From Saccopteryx bilineata (lineage: Eukaryota; Chordata; Mammalia; Chiroptera; Emballonuridae): a stretch of 64,000 nt of DNA. Both the position numbers and the translations under genes were made by a program. Shown here one piece after another: positions 54,145 to 64,000 of the stretch. A model generated the notes under the pieces. The model saw only the letters and a program-made list of their open reading frames with translations, did not search any database and was not told the DNA's origin. The stretch is from the NCBI RefSeq assembly GCF_036850765.1, contig NC_089493.1, positions 269,245,034-269,309,033 on the forward strand, read 5' to 3'. Every line of letters starts with the position of its first letter. The first letter of the stretch is position 1.

Positions 54145-54735
54145 TAGGGAGGGAGGGAGGAGGGAGGGAGGGAGGGAGGGAGGGGGAGGGAGGGGGAGGG
54201 GAAGGGAGGGAGGGAGAGGGGGGAGGAGGAAGGAAGGAAGGGAGGGAGGGAGGGAGGGAGGGAGGGAGGGAGGGGGGAGGAAGAAAGGAAGGAGGGAAGG
54301 AGGGAGGGAGGGAGGGAGGGAGGGAGGGAGGGAGGGAGGGAGGAAGGAAGGAAGGAAGGAAGGAAGGAGGGAAGGAGGGAGGGAGGGAGGGAGGAAGGAA
54401 GGAAGGAGGGAAGGAGGGAGGGAGGGAGGGAGGGAGGGAGGGAGGGAGGGAGGGAGGGAGGAAGGGAGGGAGGGAGGGAGGGAGGGAGGGAGGGAGGGAG
54501 GGAGGGAGGAAGGAAGGAGGAAGGGAGGGAGGGAGGGAGAGAGGGAGGAGGGAGGGAGGGAGGCAGGAAGGAAGGGAGGGAGGGGGGAGGGAGGGAGGGA
54601 GGAAAGAAGGGAAGGAGGGAGGGAGGGAGGGAGGAAAGAAGGGAAGAAAGAAGGGAGGAAAAAGGGAGGAAAGAAGAGGAAGAGAAAGGAAAGAAGGAAG
54701 TGGAGGAGGAAGGAAGTGAAGGAAAGAGTGAAAGA
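54145..54735. repeat. (GGGA)n/(GGAA)n polypurine tract
   Basis: About 590 bases, almost all purine on this strand, mostly GGGAGGGA with GGAAGGAA blocks. Long open frames on both strands (Gly/Glu/Arg-rich plus; Pro/Ser/Leu-rich minus) are a consequence of the repeat. The GGG runs with 1-nt gaps can form G-quadruplexes. Confidence 0.99.
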
Positions 54736-54764
54736 GGAGGACAGGACACATAACCAACAACTAC

Positions 54765-54975
54765 TACCGGCTGAGCACTCTGGCAAGTGCTTTGCACATG
54801 TCCTCTCCATGAACCATGAAAACAGCCCTCTGAGCTTGCTATTACTCCTTTTCTAAGCAAGAGAGAACTGAGGCTCGGGGAAGTCCTTTAATTTCCCAAG
54901 GATGGAGGGCTAGCAAGTGGCAGAGCTGCAACTGTAAGGCGCGATGCCCGACTGTGATTCTAACAGGCTCTCTGC
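54765..54975 (-). repeat. MIR SINE fragment
   Basis: 'ctgagcactctggcaagtgc', 'aactgaggctcggggaagtc', 'ggcagagctgcaactgtaag': antisense MIR. Confidence 0.75.
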
Positions 54976-55229
54976 AGCACTGCCCCCCCCTCCTCTGGAT
55001 TTCCCCAATCTCCAGCAGGACCAAGCTTTGCTTGACATCCAGCCACTCTCCCCACTTTCTGCTTGGCGGAGCAGGTCCACAGCCACTGTGGCTTCCCCTC
55101 ATCAGGGGAATTACCACATCCATCCATGTGCTTTTCACAAGGTCAGAGCTAAAGATTAATAGCGGATGGGGATTACGGATAGCAGTCGCCACGGGCCCAA
55201 GGCAAATGCAGCTCTAGATGCCCCTTGTT

Positions 55230-55470
55230 AAAGCATCTGTCTGAAATGTCACCTATTCTGGGTAGTTCTTGGCTCCTATCTAGTGTTGCCCTCATCCATC
55301 CCCCAAACCTCTCTATCTATCACGTCACACCTTAAGTTTCTCCTTTCTCCTTATCACAATCTGGAATTCTTCTTACCCATGGGTTTCCTTGTTAGTGTCT
55401 ATCCGCACCACTGGAACGTGAAGTCCAGCTCTGACAAAGGCAAGGCAGGCTGTCCAGGAGTTCTGAGTCA
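55230..55470 (+). repeat. L2 LINE fragment
   Basis: 'gtctgaaatgtcacctattc', 'ccccaaacctctctatctat' and 'tggaacgtgaagtccagctc': L2-like, sense. Confidence 0.5.
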
Positions 55471-55958
55471 AACCAGAACCCCATATCCGCTGCGTCCACT
55501 GGCCAAGAGATTCTTCCCCAGTCCTCTCTGCTTGGCATGTCTTCCCACCACTCAATCACTCAGTTTACCCAGACTGAAAGAGGTGTGTAATGTATTATTA
55601 CCTAATGTGGGTGTAGTCTCCAGCTGGATGGAGACTCCCAACTCTGTCACCGTCTATCTCTGAGGGATTCCTCCAGAAGCTGGGAGCAGCACCCAAATCC
55701 CAGAGTCACTGCAGATTAGGACAAGGGTCCTCCCCAATCAGCTGTTCACTAGCATGCCCTGGCTGCCCACACCTCCCAGCAGATGGAAGGAGGCACTGCC
55801 CCCCTTTCTCCAGAAGCTGTTGGCCAGTCATAGGTATTTGGCCCTAAGTTTACAGCAGTTCCTGGGGTAACTGTCAAAAACTAACATTCCAGGACCCTGA
55901 ACTTCTGATTCTGATATTTTGTGACTACTTCCCTCCCACTCCAAAGTAAAAAAAAAGA
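55471..55958. other. Unique sequence
   Basis: About 490 bases. Nothing recognised. Confidence 0.4.
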
Positions 55959-56333
55959 GGCCCTGGCCGGTTGGCTTAGTGGTAGAGCATCGGCCTGGCG
56001 TCCTGGAGTCCTGGGTTCGATTCCCGGCCAGGGCACACAGGAGAAGCGCCCATCTGCTTCTCCACCTGTCTCTCTTCTTCCTCTCTGTCTCTCTCTTCCC
56101 CTCCCACAACCAAGGCTCCACTGGAGCAAAGTTTGCCTGGGCGCTGAGGATGGCTCTGTGGCCTCTGCCTCAGGCGCTGGAATGGCTCTGATTGCAGCAG
56201 AGCGATGCCCCAAGATGGGCAGAGCATCGCCCCCTGGTGAGCGTGCCAGTGGATCCTGATCGGGCACATGTGGGAGTCTGTCTGACTGCCTCCCCGTTTC
56301 CAGCTTCAGAAAAATACAAAAAAAAATAAAAAA
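55959..56333 (+). mobile_element. SINE type A, full length
   Basis: Head 'ggccctggccggttggctta', perfect B box ggttcgattcc, body and poly(A). A CTCF-like block at 56225-56243 matches 14 of 19. Target duplication is not clear because both flanks are A-rich (aaaaaaaga). Confidence 0.94.
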
Positions 56334-57589
56334 AGAACAGGAATATGCCGGGTCAGACAAAACAGCTCCTGGAGGTGTTTCTCAGAGTTAATCAAGGTAC
56401 TCTTGTTTCCTGTGTAAAATATGCAAAATTAAACAAATTATACTACATAGATCTTTGTTCTTTTCATTCCCTCCTAGGCTTGGGCGGCCATCATAATGGT
56501 GCTGTACTTCTAAACTGCGTTTCTCTCCCTAAGCACACGAGCTATTATATTTACCTGGCTTATGCAATTGCCGACCACAGCAGCATTGTACGCCTGGAAC
56601 TTCGCACTCCTCTCTGTTTTTGCTTTTCCAGCCAAGAGCTCTAGCCTGACGTACCTGCTCCCCACTAAAGAACACTTTCTTGAATGTAACTTGACAAACC
56701 CAATTCAATGCAATCCACAGGCATTATATATCCATTTGGTAAATTTGTACCTCTCTATCCGCAATTAAGAAGGAAATATGGCCCAGGTACCCCCTGTCTG
56801 TTACAGCAGGAAAAAAAAAAGTTTATAGCTGCCTTCAATGAAAACTGACAGCAAGCTAAGATCCAAAATCCTGATCACAGGTAAACTTTGCCCTTCTCTG
56901 AACGGTTTCTGCCTTCTTCCTGCCCTTTACGTAGGTACTTAACGTACGTACGTAGGTAGGTACATTGTGAAACCTTCCCAGTTACCCACCTTCTATATGA
57001 AGGAGAAATTCAAGGGCCAGAAGCATGCGATTGGTGTGAGTTAGCTGGACCCCTGGAGCCTTAACTCCAATACACTACCTGTCTCAATACGCTACTGCCG
57101 TGCATGTACTTACCCAGCCGCTCATCTCTATCAATAGCTCCTTTGTTTGGGGTTGTGCAAACTCCACTGCCACAGGCAGTTACCCTTGGCAGATGTGAAC
57201 AATAGCAAAGCTGGCTAGTGTTTTTTCACCACGCTGCGGTTCCCTCAGCTTAGGAGAAGTGCCTGAACCACACTGGGGCTGGCCAGCGATCTGCTGGGCC
57301 TCCTCGTCCCGTCCTCTCCTTCCTTCCCTCCCTCCCCCCCCCTTGTCTGGGTCTGTTTCAAGTGTTTTTGGTTACTGTGGCATGTTGCCTGTGAATGTTA
57401 AACATTCAGCAATCTTCAGGCTCCTCGGTGCTTTTGTGCAAATAGGTTGGCTTTGAGAAAAGAACAAGCTGATCTCAACTAAAGGGAGCGACGCAGCAAG
57501 CCAGCAGAGTCAACAGTTCAAATGAAGTTACAAAGGCAGAAGGCTGCCTATTCAACAAGACACACTCCACAACCCGACACAGCGGAGCA
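56334..57589. other. Unique sequence
   Basis: About 1.2 kb without recognised repeats. A small (GTAC/GTAG)n patch lies at 56938-56963 and a CT-rich patch at 57315-57345. Confidence 0.4.
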
Positions 57590-57815
57590 GGAGCCAGGGT
57601 GCATCTTGATGAGAGGCAGGGTGGCCTGGGGTCAGGGCTCAGAATGGGGACTACCAGGAAATGAATCCTGCAAAGCCCTGGGCAAACATGAACCTTCCCT
57701 GGGTCTCAGTGTTCTCAAAAAATGGAGAGGTTTGTGCCGACCTGATAGGGTTGTTTGTGAAGATTAAATGAAATGAGGCATGTGCTTGGCTCAGTCAATG
57801 TGAGCTCCGATTAGT
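57590..57815 (+). repeat. MIR SINE fragment
   Basis: 'tgggcaaacatgaaccttcc', 'ctgggtctcagtgttctcaa', 'gtgaagattaaatgaaatga': sense MIR. Confidence 0.75.
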
Positions 57816-57924
57816 AACCAAAACACACTGCTAAGGGCTGACTTGAAAATTATCTATACAAAGTGAGCTTCCGTCTGCAGATATTTCAAATCTGGAAGTT
57901 CCAAAAGGGATAGAAATGCATGTG

Positions 57925-57930
<6 letters not shown>

Positions 57931-57961
<31 letters not shown>
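57931..57961. repeat. (CA)n microsatellite
   Basis: About 16 CA units, not attached to a recognised SINE. Confidence 0.97.
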
Positions 57962-57964
<3 letters not shown>

Positions 57965-58009
57965 TTAGCCTGGCTTCCTTTGTACTCTTTGGAATAAACA
58001 GAGATGACC

Positions 58010-58265
58010 ATAATAATGGTACTATGGCTACCACTAATGGAGCACCTACCACATCCCAAGCTGTACCAGGCACTTTATCTACCCTCCCTCCATCTTCACA
58101 GCAGCCTTGGAGGGGAAAACTAGGGTCCCATTTCAAACATGGGGCACCTGAAACTGAGAGAGAAGAAGTAACTTACCTCTGAGTACACAGAAGAAACAGA
58201 TTCCAGAGATGAACTTCTGGGCTGCCAGACGCCAACCCCCAGGTTCTTATCACTGTACAGCCTCC
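58010..58265 (-). repeat. MIR SINE fragment
   Basis: 'atggagcacctaccacatcc', 'taccaggcactttatctacc', 'cacctgaaactgagagagaa': antisense MIR. Confidence 0.75.
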
Positions 58266-59039
58266 GACTCTGGGAGGAAAAGCTGCTAAGTGCAAGTAGG
58301 AAATGTCTCTCCAGCCTGGCCTCCTGTTTCCCAGATGTAGTATGGAAAATACATAACATGCTAAAGGGAAATGTAAACGCAAAAAAAATGTAATGTAAAA
58401 AAGTTACAGAAACGTGAGCTTCGGTTCAGAAAGAGGTGAATTTCTCCTTGTTTGAGCTGCCTGTCTATGCTGACAACCATGTCCCAACAGAACTACCCAA
58501 ACCCCTGTCCTACCCAGTGAAATCCCCTCACCCAACTGGCAGCCTCAACAAAGTGCCAAGGCTCCCTAGTCCAGGGGCATGACCTCTGACCTCTATCCAG
58601 TGCAAAGTGACAGCAAATGGACCCCCTGGAGTACGGGACACTCTCAAAGCGCAGCCACACGCCAGGCCTAATTAGCTTATTTTTACCTACGCGGCTCCTA
58701 CCAGCAAGTGTCCAATCCCTGCAGCCAAAAGGCTAAGAACTCGGCTGCCAGCATCTTTGCAGCAGCTTCTCAGAGCCTGTTCATAATTAATTTTATAAAG
58801 GACCTTGGCTCCCCAGCCCCATTCCATGTGCCTGATTCAGGTGAGATCATGACAGTGATCGTTGCCAAAGCTCTGTCCAGTGGAATAAGCGCCCACTGGT
58901 ATGTGCACACATGCGGGGGAGTGGCGGCAGGCAGGGGTCGGGGGTGCAGAGAGGAAAAGCCTCACCCCACCTAGCAGCTGGCAAAGGAGGCTGTCGTGCT
59001 TTTCAGATCCTGGACACCTGAAATGGCACTGTTTCACTC
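58266..59039. other. Repeat-free block, possible conserved non-coding element
   Basis: About 770 bases without recognised repeats, with TAAT-rich motifs ('ggcctaattagcttattttt', 'ttcataattaattttataaa') at about 58667-58800. Regulatory role is an inference. Confidence 0.35.
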
Positions 59040-59345
59040 AGTGATATATTTAACTAACTGAGGGCTCTTTTGTGTGTCAGACAGTACTCCACCGGGCCGT
59101 GGCAAATATAGAAATGACTGACACGTGATCTCTGTCTTCAAGGAACTTCCCACCAAATGGGGAATCTACACATGTACAATGCAGAATCTGTGTGAGCGCG
59201 GAGAGGGCAACATCGCACTCGGCCTGAGGAGTCCAGGGAGACTTCCTGAAACCCATCAAAAACTCAGAACCTGGCACAGAGTTTGGTACGGTGCAGACAC
59301 TCCGCAAATATTTTTGGATTAAATAAAGTGTCTTCTATGTTGACT
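59040..59345 (-). repeat. L2 LINE fragment
   Basis: 'tgtgtgtcagacagtactcc', 'tgatctctgtcttcaaggaa', 'ggagacttcctgaaacccat': antisense L2. Confidence 0.65.
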
Positions 59346-59474
59346 GAAAGTGTCTCCACATTGGCTCCCGTATAATAATGAGCTAGACTGTTTCTATGAG
59401 CCAGAAAAACTTTTACTTATATCAAGTAGTTTAAACAACTAGATATTATTTTTCTTATGTAATAAGAAATCCAG

Positions 59475-59845
59475 CCTGACCAGGCAATGGCACAGTGTAT
59501 AGAGCGTCAGACTGGAATGCAGAGGATCCAGGTTCAAAACCCCGAGGTCACCAGCTCGAACACAGGCTCATCCGGCTTAAGCGTGGGGCTGCTGGCTTGA
59601 GCATGGGATCATAGACATGACCCCATGGTCGCTGCCTTGAGGCCAGGGTTGCTGGCTTGAGCAAGGAGTCACTCGGTCTGCCGTAGCCGCTGGTCAAGTT
59701 ATATATGAGAAAGCAATCAATGAACAACCAAGGAGCTGCAATGAAAAATTGATGCTTCTCATCTCTCTCCTTTCCTGACTATCTGTCTTTTTATCTGTCC
59801 CTCTCTCTGTCTCTCTCGTCTCTATCACAAAAAATAAAGTGTAAA

Positions 59846-59870
<25 letters not shown>
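59475..59870 (+). mobile_element. SINE type B with longer, repeated body
   Basis: Head 'cctgaccaggcaatggcaca', B box 'ggttcaaaaccc', extra body units ('ggctgctggcttgagcatgg', 'gggttgctggcttgagc'), tail 'atcacaaaaaataaagtg'. Duplication aagaaatccag / aagaaacccag (one mismatch; 59464-59474, 59871-59881). Confidence 0.93.
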
Positions 59871-59876
<6 letters not shown>

Positions 59877-60119
59877 CCCAGAGGAAAATGCACTTGACAT
59901 TTGTTGGTCCAGTATCTCAGTAATGTCAGAAATAACATCTCAGTGATTCTCTTGATCTGTCCCTTGTGGTCTCAAGATAGTTCTCATAGTTTCAGACATC
60001 ACATCTACCACCAAAGCACAAAAAGAGAGCAAAACATAGCATCAACGTGGGTTTGTCCTTTCAAAGAAAAGCTTTCCCCGCAAATCACCCTACAGGTTTC
60101 CGCTTCTTTCTTTGCCAGA

Positions 60120-60460
60120 TGTACCACATGACTTCCCCAGGGTGTCAGAAAACCCAAGAAAGTTTGGATTTTCTGGCTCTCCTAGTGAAGGCTTGCAGTG
60201 CCCTGCATCTGGTTTGGTTCCTTTAGCGTAATGTCCATGTTGTAGCAAGTCAGGATTTTCTTTCGTTTTAAGGCTGAATAATATTCTGTTGAATATCTAT
60301 AAATATATTCACCATATTATAAAATATGTTTATCCATTCACCCATTGGTGGACGGAAAGTCCTATTTTTTAATGCCCTGAAAATAATGATTTTTCTCAGT
60401 GTATTCACTGTTTTTGTGAGAAACAGACATCTATTTGTTTAAGCTACTGACATTCTGCAT
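60120..60460 (-). repeat. L1 3' region, antisense
   Basis: 'tttaaggctgaataatattc', 'gtttatccattcacccattg', 'gtggacggaaagtccta': antisense end of L1 ORF2/3' UTR. Confidence 0.8.
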
Positions 60461-60674
60461 TCTCTATTAGTCAAAGTCAAACCTAATCTTTATTAATATA
60501 CCTCATGTTCATATATTAATATACCTGATAATCAGATGATATGTAGCTGTGTGGTCATACCAGTTGCTAAAATAGTCCCATATCTATCAATGAATAGAAG
60601 CGACCACAGTCCCCTGAGTGACCCTGCTCCCATGCCCCCAGAAGTCCCCATCACCTTGCAGTCAAAAGGTTAAT

Positions 60675-60830
60675 GCTTGACTAGTTGTTAAATACTTTTC
60701 ATATTTACCCTATTTCTATCATAAAACTATTGTGATAATTAAAATAATACCTATAAAGTACTTAACATAGTGCCTGAAACCTAGTAAATAATACATTTTC
60801 ACTCTTATTGTTATAATTATTATAGGACAC
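60675..60830 (+). repeat. MIR SINE 3' part
   Basis: 'ttgtgataattaaaataata', 'tacttaacatagtgcctgaa', 'cctagtaaataatacatttt': sense MIR 3' end. Confidence 0.7.
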
Positions 60831-63075
60831 TTCGAGATCATGCACTATAAGTCACTTAGCAAGAACTTGACAGCACTTTTTGGAGAAACGTTCTCTCCCA
60901 ACACTGTTTAAATCAGCTCAGCTTTAGGGAATTTATTCCCAGTCTGAGACATCTGCCTTCCTGCACTGAGGAGGAGGAGGATTTATTAGGAGCTCAAAGA
61001 GACCACTGACTGGTGGGGATTCTGCCAGGGGGTGGGGAGGTCCTGGGTGGGTGGGCATGGCCAGCATCCTGATTCCAGCGCTGTGCTCCCCTGTGAACAG
61101 AACTTATTTCTCAGAAGCTTTCTGTTCTAGCTTGGCTGTTGTCTACACACAGTGGGGCGGGGGGGGGGATTTTTTTTTTAATTAAGATTTGATTTAGGAC
61201 TAATCTATTTTGCCTCAGCTTTACAAATAGTTACAGTTAGTGAGGTTTGTTTTTGTTTTGTTTTTTATAGAGAAATTTTTTTTACCATCCAGGCCGTCCA
61301 CGTGCCCCCGTGCACTGCGGAGTGCAGTTTAACTGCTGCAATTCCTCGGCACTGCTAACTCTGCTCACTTGTTTACCTGAGTAACTCCAAAACCACCGGC
61401 CAGCCGCTGCGTCGCGCTGCCAGCCAGCGGTGCTGCTGTCCTCCTCAGCCCTGCTTCTCAAAATAAGGACTCAGCCTGTGTGTCCCAAACAAGACCTTGA
61501 CATCTGCCCAGACTCATCTTTGCTGAAACTGTGACTCCCATGCCTTTCACTCTCTTCCTGTGTGCTGCTGGTTAATTTTAAAATCCCCCTGAGAGGTGAG
61601 TTAAATCAGTAGGAGAAAACATGTTACAGAAATGATTCGGGAGCATTTTACCAGTCCGTCTGACCAACAAAAAAAAAAACACGCTACGATCCAGCCAGCG
61701 CGTGAGGGTGGCCTTGGTGTAATAAGAACAGAGAACCTTCGGCCTGAGCGCACGGGGTCTGCCCTGCCCTCCCTGCACGGGGCCTAAGTTCCGCAGCTGG
61801 AGAACAAACAGCGAGCCCGGAAGGATCTGATGAGGAGCGGGTCCCACCGCAGAATCTTAAACAGGGAAGGGGCATGATCGGAAAGGCGATGGGAACTCCA
61901 GTCCACGGGCTGGGGGAACAGAGGAGGAGAGAGCAGGAGAGAGGACAGCAGAGCAGACACCGCAGCATTCAGCTGGCAGGGGGTGGGTCCTGACCCGTGT
62001 TAAGTGATGGATGGTCACCTAATGGCTGCTGGGAATCTTCAGAGGAGAAGTGGCAGGAAGGGACAAGGATCCAGTGACTGTCTGCCTACAGGGTCTGGAA
62101 GTCCTAGGGATCTGAGTCAGAGCTGCCAGGTGTCTCCCCTGAGGAACAGAGAGAGGGTGGGACCAGAATCCAGGCTCTCAGAAAGCACTGAATGCGAAGG
62201 GCCAAAGCCTGACATTTGAGAAAGTGAGTGGAGAAGCTCTCTGAACTCAGGCTAATGGGGAAACAGCGTGCTGTGTGAGGTTGGATCAGCAAGTCCTTCC
62301 CAACTCCAGATGTAGCAATATCCCACAAGGTGATGAAACGAAAATGGGTAACATAGCCAAGACTTGCCTTAAAGAGTGTGGGGTCCTACAGCCAGCTCCT
62401 ACCAGGAATTTTGCACAGCCATTCTTAGAGATTCGATGTTATAGTAATAATTCATTAAGCTACCTATTAAAAACAAAGGTGATAAATATTTAAAATTCAT
62501 TACTTCCTAATCATTTTACTACATTTTACCATTACCACAATATATGTTCTTGAGGTCATTTCTGTGTGTTGTTATCCGTGTTTTGAATACTATAGAATGG
62601 TGTGCTACTGTACTTCTCTTCCCAGATCTGGATTGGGTATTGTCCATTAGTTGTTTTCAATCACACCTGGTGGGATATTTACACCAGGGAAATTGTCAAA
62701 TGCTATTCCAGGTCAGGGCTCTGAGAAGCAGCCTCCTGCTAGGGTAGAGAGCTGAGCAATGACAGGGTGTTCCTCACTCACATAGGGCCTAGGACTTCTC
62801 AGTTCCTTTCTGCGCTGAGCAATCTCCAGGCCTTGAGCGCCTCTTCCATCTCTCTGCCTTGCAACCTTTGGCTTTAGGGTGCCAGGCAACTGGACCTTAA
62901 ACAGCAAGCACTAAAGCATTTGGTGTCTTCAGGATCTCGAAATTCTATCCAAGTCTTTCAGCCGTAGTTTAAAGAGCTTTCCTCAGGGCAGCAGTACATT
63001 TCCTGCTGCTAACCAGGCGCCTGCAAAGCTTTAAACCCTGAGTGAAATTAAGAGATCGGTTGTCAGGGCCGGCCA
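60831..63075. other. Mostly unique sequence, possible conserved non-coding element at 61250-61580
   Basis: About 2.2 kb with no clear repeat. The 61250-61580 part is CpG-containing and non-repetitive. I recognised no gene or RNA in the block. Confidence 0.4.
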
Positions 63076-63089
63076 AGAGATGAGCAAGA

Positions 63090-63285
63090 GGGAGAGGGAA
63101 AGGGGGAGGGGGAGGGGCACAAAGAAAACTAGATAGAAGGTGACAGAGGACAATCTGACTTTGGGTGATGGGTATGCAACATAATTGAAAGACAAGATAA
63201 CCTGGACTTGTTATCTTTGAATATATGTATCCTGATTTATTGATGTCGCCCCATTAAAAAAATAAAATTATTAAAAAAAAAAAAG
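63090..63285 (+). mobile_element. Young L1 3' end, 5'-truncated
   Basis: 196-base insert: purine-rich start, 'ggtgatgggtatgcaacata', 'gatttattgatgtcgcccca' and poly(A). Exact 14-base duplication agagatgagcaaga (63076-63089, 63286-63299). Confidence 0.97.
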
Positions 63286-63299
63286 AGAGATGAGCAAGA

Positions 63300-64000
63300 T
63301 ACTGCCTCTCCTCTCTACCTTCTCAGTTCATGCCGAACGGTTCTCCAAGAAATCTAGTTAGCTGTAGCTGAAGGACAGCGTCACCAAAAGGCAGCTTCGT
63401 TGGGCCTTTTGAAAAGTTAGATGGAGCGGTTTCAACCTTGCAAGAGGGTTCTGGAATTCAAGCCCCTCCTTCCAGCCCTCCACCACCACCACCATCACCT
63501 TCATTCAGGCCCCTTATCTTCCCTACTGCCCCCTGTTTCTGTAATAAATGGTTAGATCATCTCCCTGCTTCTGTTTAGTGTCCCTCTGCCTATCCCATCT
63601 GTTCTCCACACTGTTGACACCAGTCCTTCCTGGATGCGATGTAATCACAGGCCACTGCCTTTGGCTCACATTCGGTGGCTGGTGTACCAGGCCCTCCAGA
63701 TCCGGGCTCCATACCCTCTCCATCCTCCCTCTTGCAGCCTCCCCTGCTCCCCTCACTCTTTCCTGGAGTGCAGTCCCCCGGGTCCCCAGGTTAGTGAATT
63801 GCTTTCTCCATAGAGCCCCTACCCACTCTGCATCCACTCCTAGCCTTCTAGCCCATCTTCAGGACTCAGTGCAGGGCTCATCCTCTTCCCCACCATTGGG
63901 TTGGGTACCTCTCTGCTGGGTCCCCAGCCTCCTAGGCTTCCTGCCATGTGGCGCTTATATCACCTGGTATTGCCATGTCAGCTTCTCTTGCTGCAAAGTC
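63300..64000 (+). repeat. Possible L2 LINE fragment, weak
   Basis: Pyrimidine-rich, 'ggccactgcctttggctcac' type text resembles L2 in places. Low certainty. No gene seen. Confidence 0.3.

Noticed and set aside
53936..54856. 306-residue open frame (and three long minus frames) at 54049-54860
   Set aside because: They come from the GGGA repeat: Gly/Glu/Arg on one strand, Pro/Ser/Leu on the other. No start context, homology or domain.

Overview
The window looks like nuclear DNA of a placental mammal, most likely a horseshoe-type (rhinolophoid, Yinpterochiroptera) bat. Two layers support this. The first is an old mammal-wide layer of MIR, L2, MER5-like hAT, MaLR/MLT1-like LTR and L1M-like remnants. 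The second is a younger layer of tRNA-derived SINEs (four sequence types, called A to D here) with heads such as CCTGGCCGGTTGGCTCAG and CTGACCAGGCGGTGGCGCAG, plus three families of short hAT transposons with 8-bp target duplications. The genus is an inference from SINE type. I had no database to name families, so old-repeat names are by recollection of consensus.

I see no protein-coding gene. No reading frame has recognisable domain content except L1 remnants, and the longest frames are low-complexity or run through SINEs. The window is intergenic or deep intronic. It does contain two small-RNA retropseudogenes: a full-length U6 copy (25361-25467, minus) and the 5' half of a tRNA-Met (25047-25084).

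Layout. 0-9 kb: one old SINE A, MIRs, one SINE A, a palindrome-rich repeat and a short L1. 9-14 kb: two hAT families and a SINE A with amplified internal motifs. 14-17 kb: six SINEs of all four types in 2.8 kb. 17-24 kb: mostly unique sequence with MLT1, L2, MIR and MER5. 24-31 kb: L1-rich, holding the tRNA half, the U6 copy, a hAT and a SINE nested in older repeats. 31-42 kb: L2, MIR, MER5 and MLT1 with two SINE A copies and a (GAG)n/(GAA)n tract. 42-50 kb: a 10-bp-unit minisatellite, then an L1/SINE pile-up. 50-64 kb: young L1 3' ends, L2, a 0.6 kb GGGA polypurine tract, SINEs and several repeat-free blocks.

The most interesting signal is that SINE type A carries, in its body, matches to the CTCF core motif (16 of 19 consensus positions at five sites), with YY1-like ATGGC and CCAAT-like elements. 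One copy (11563-12025) carries four tandem CTCF-like units. If bound, this family would be a source of dispersed, oriented CTCF sites in this bat lineage, as rodent B2 is in mice.
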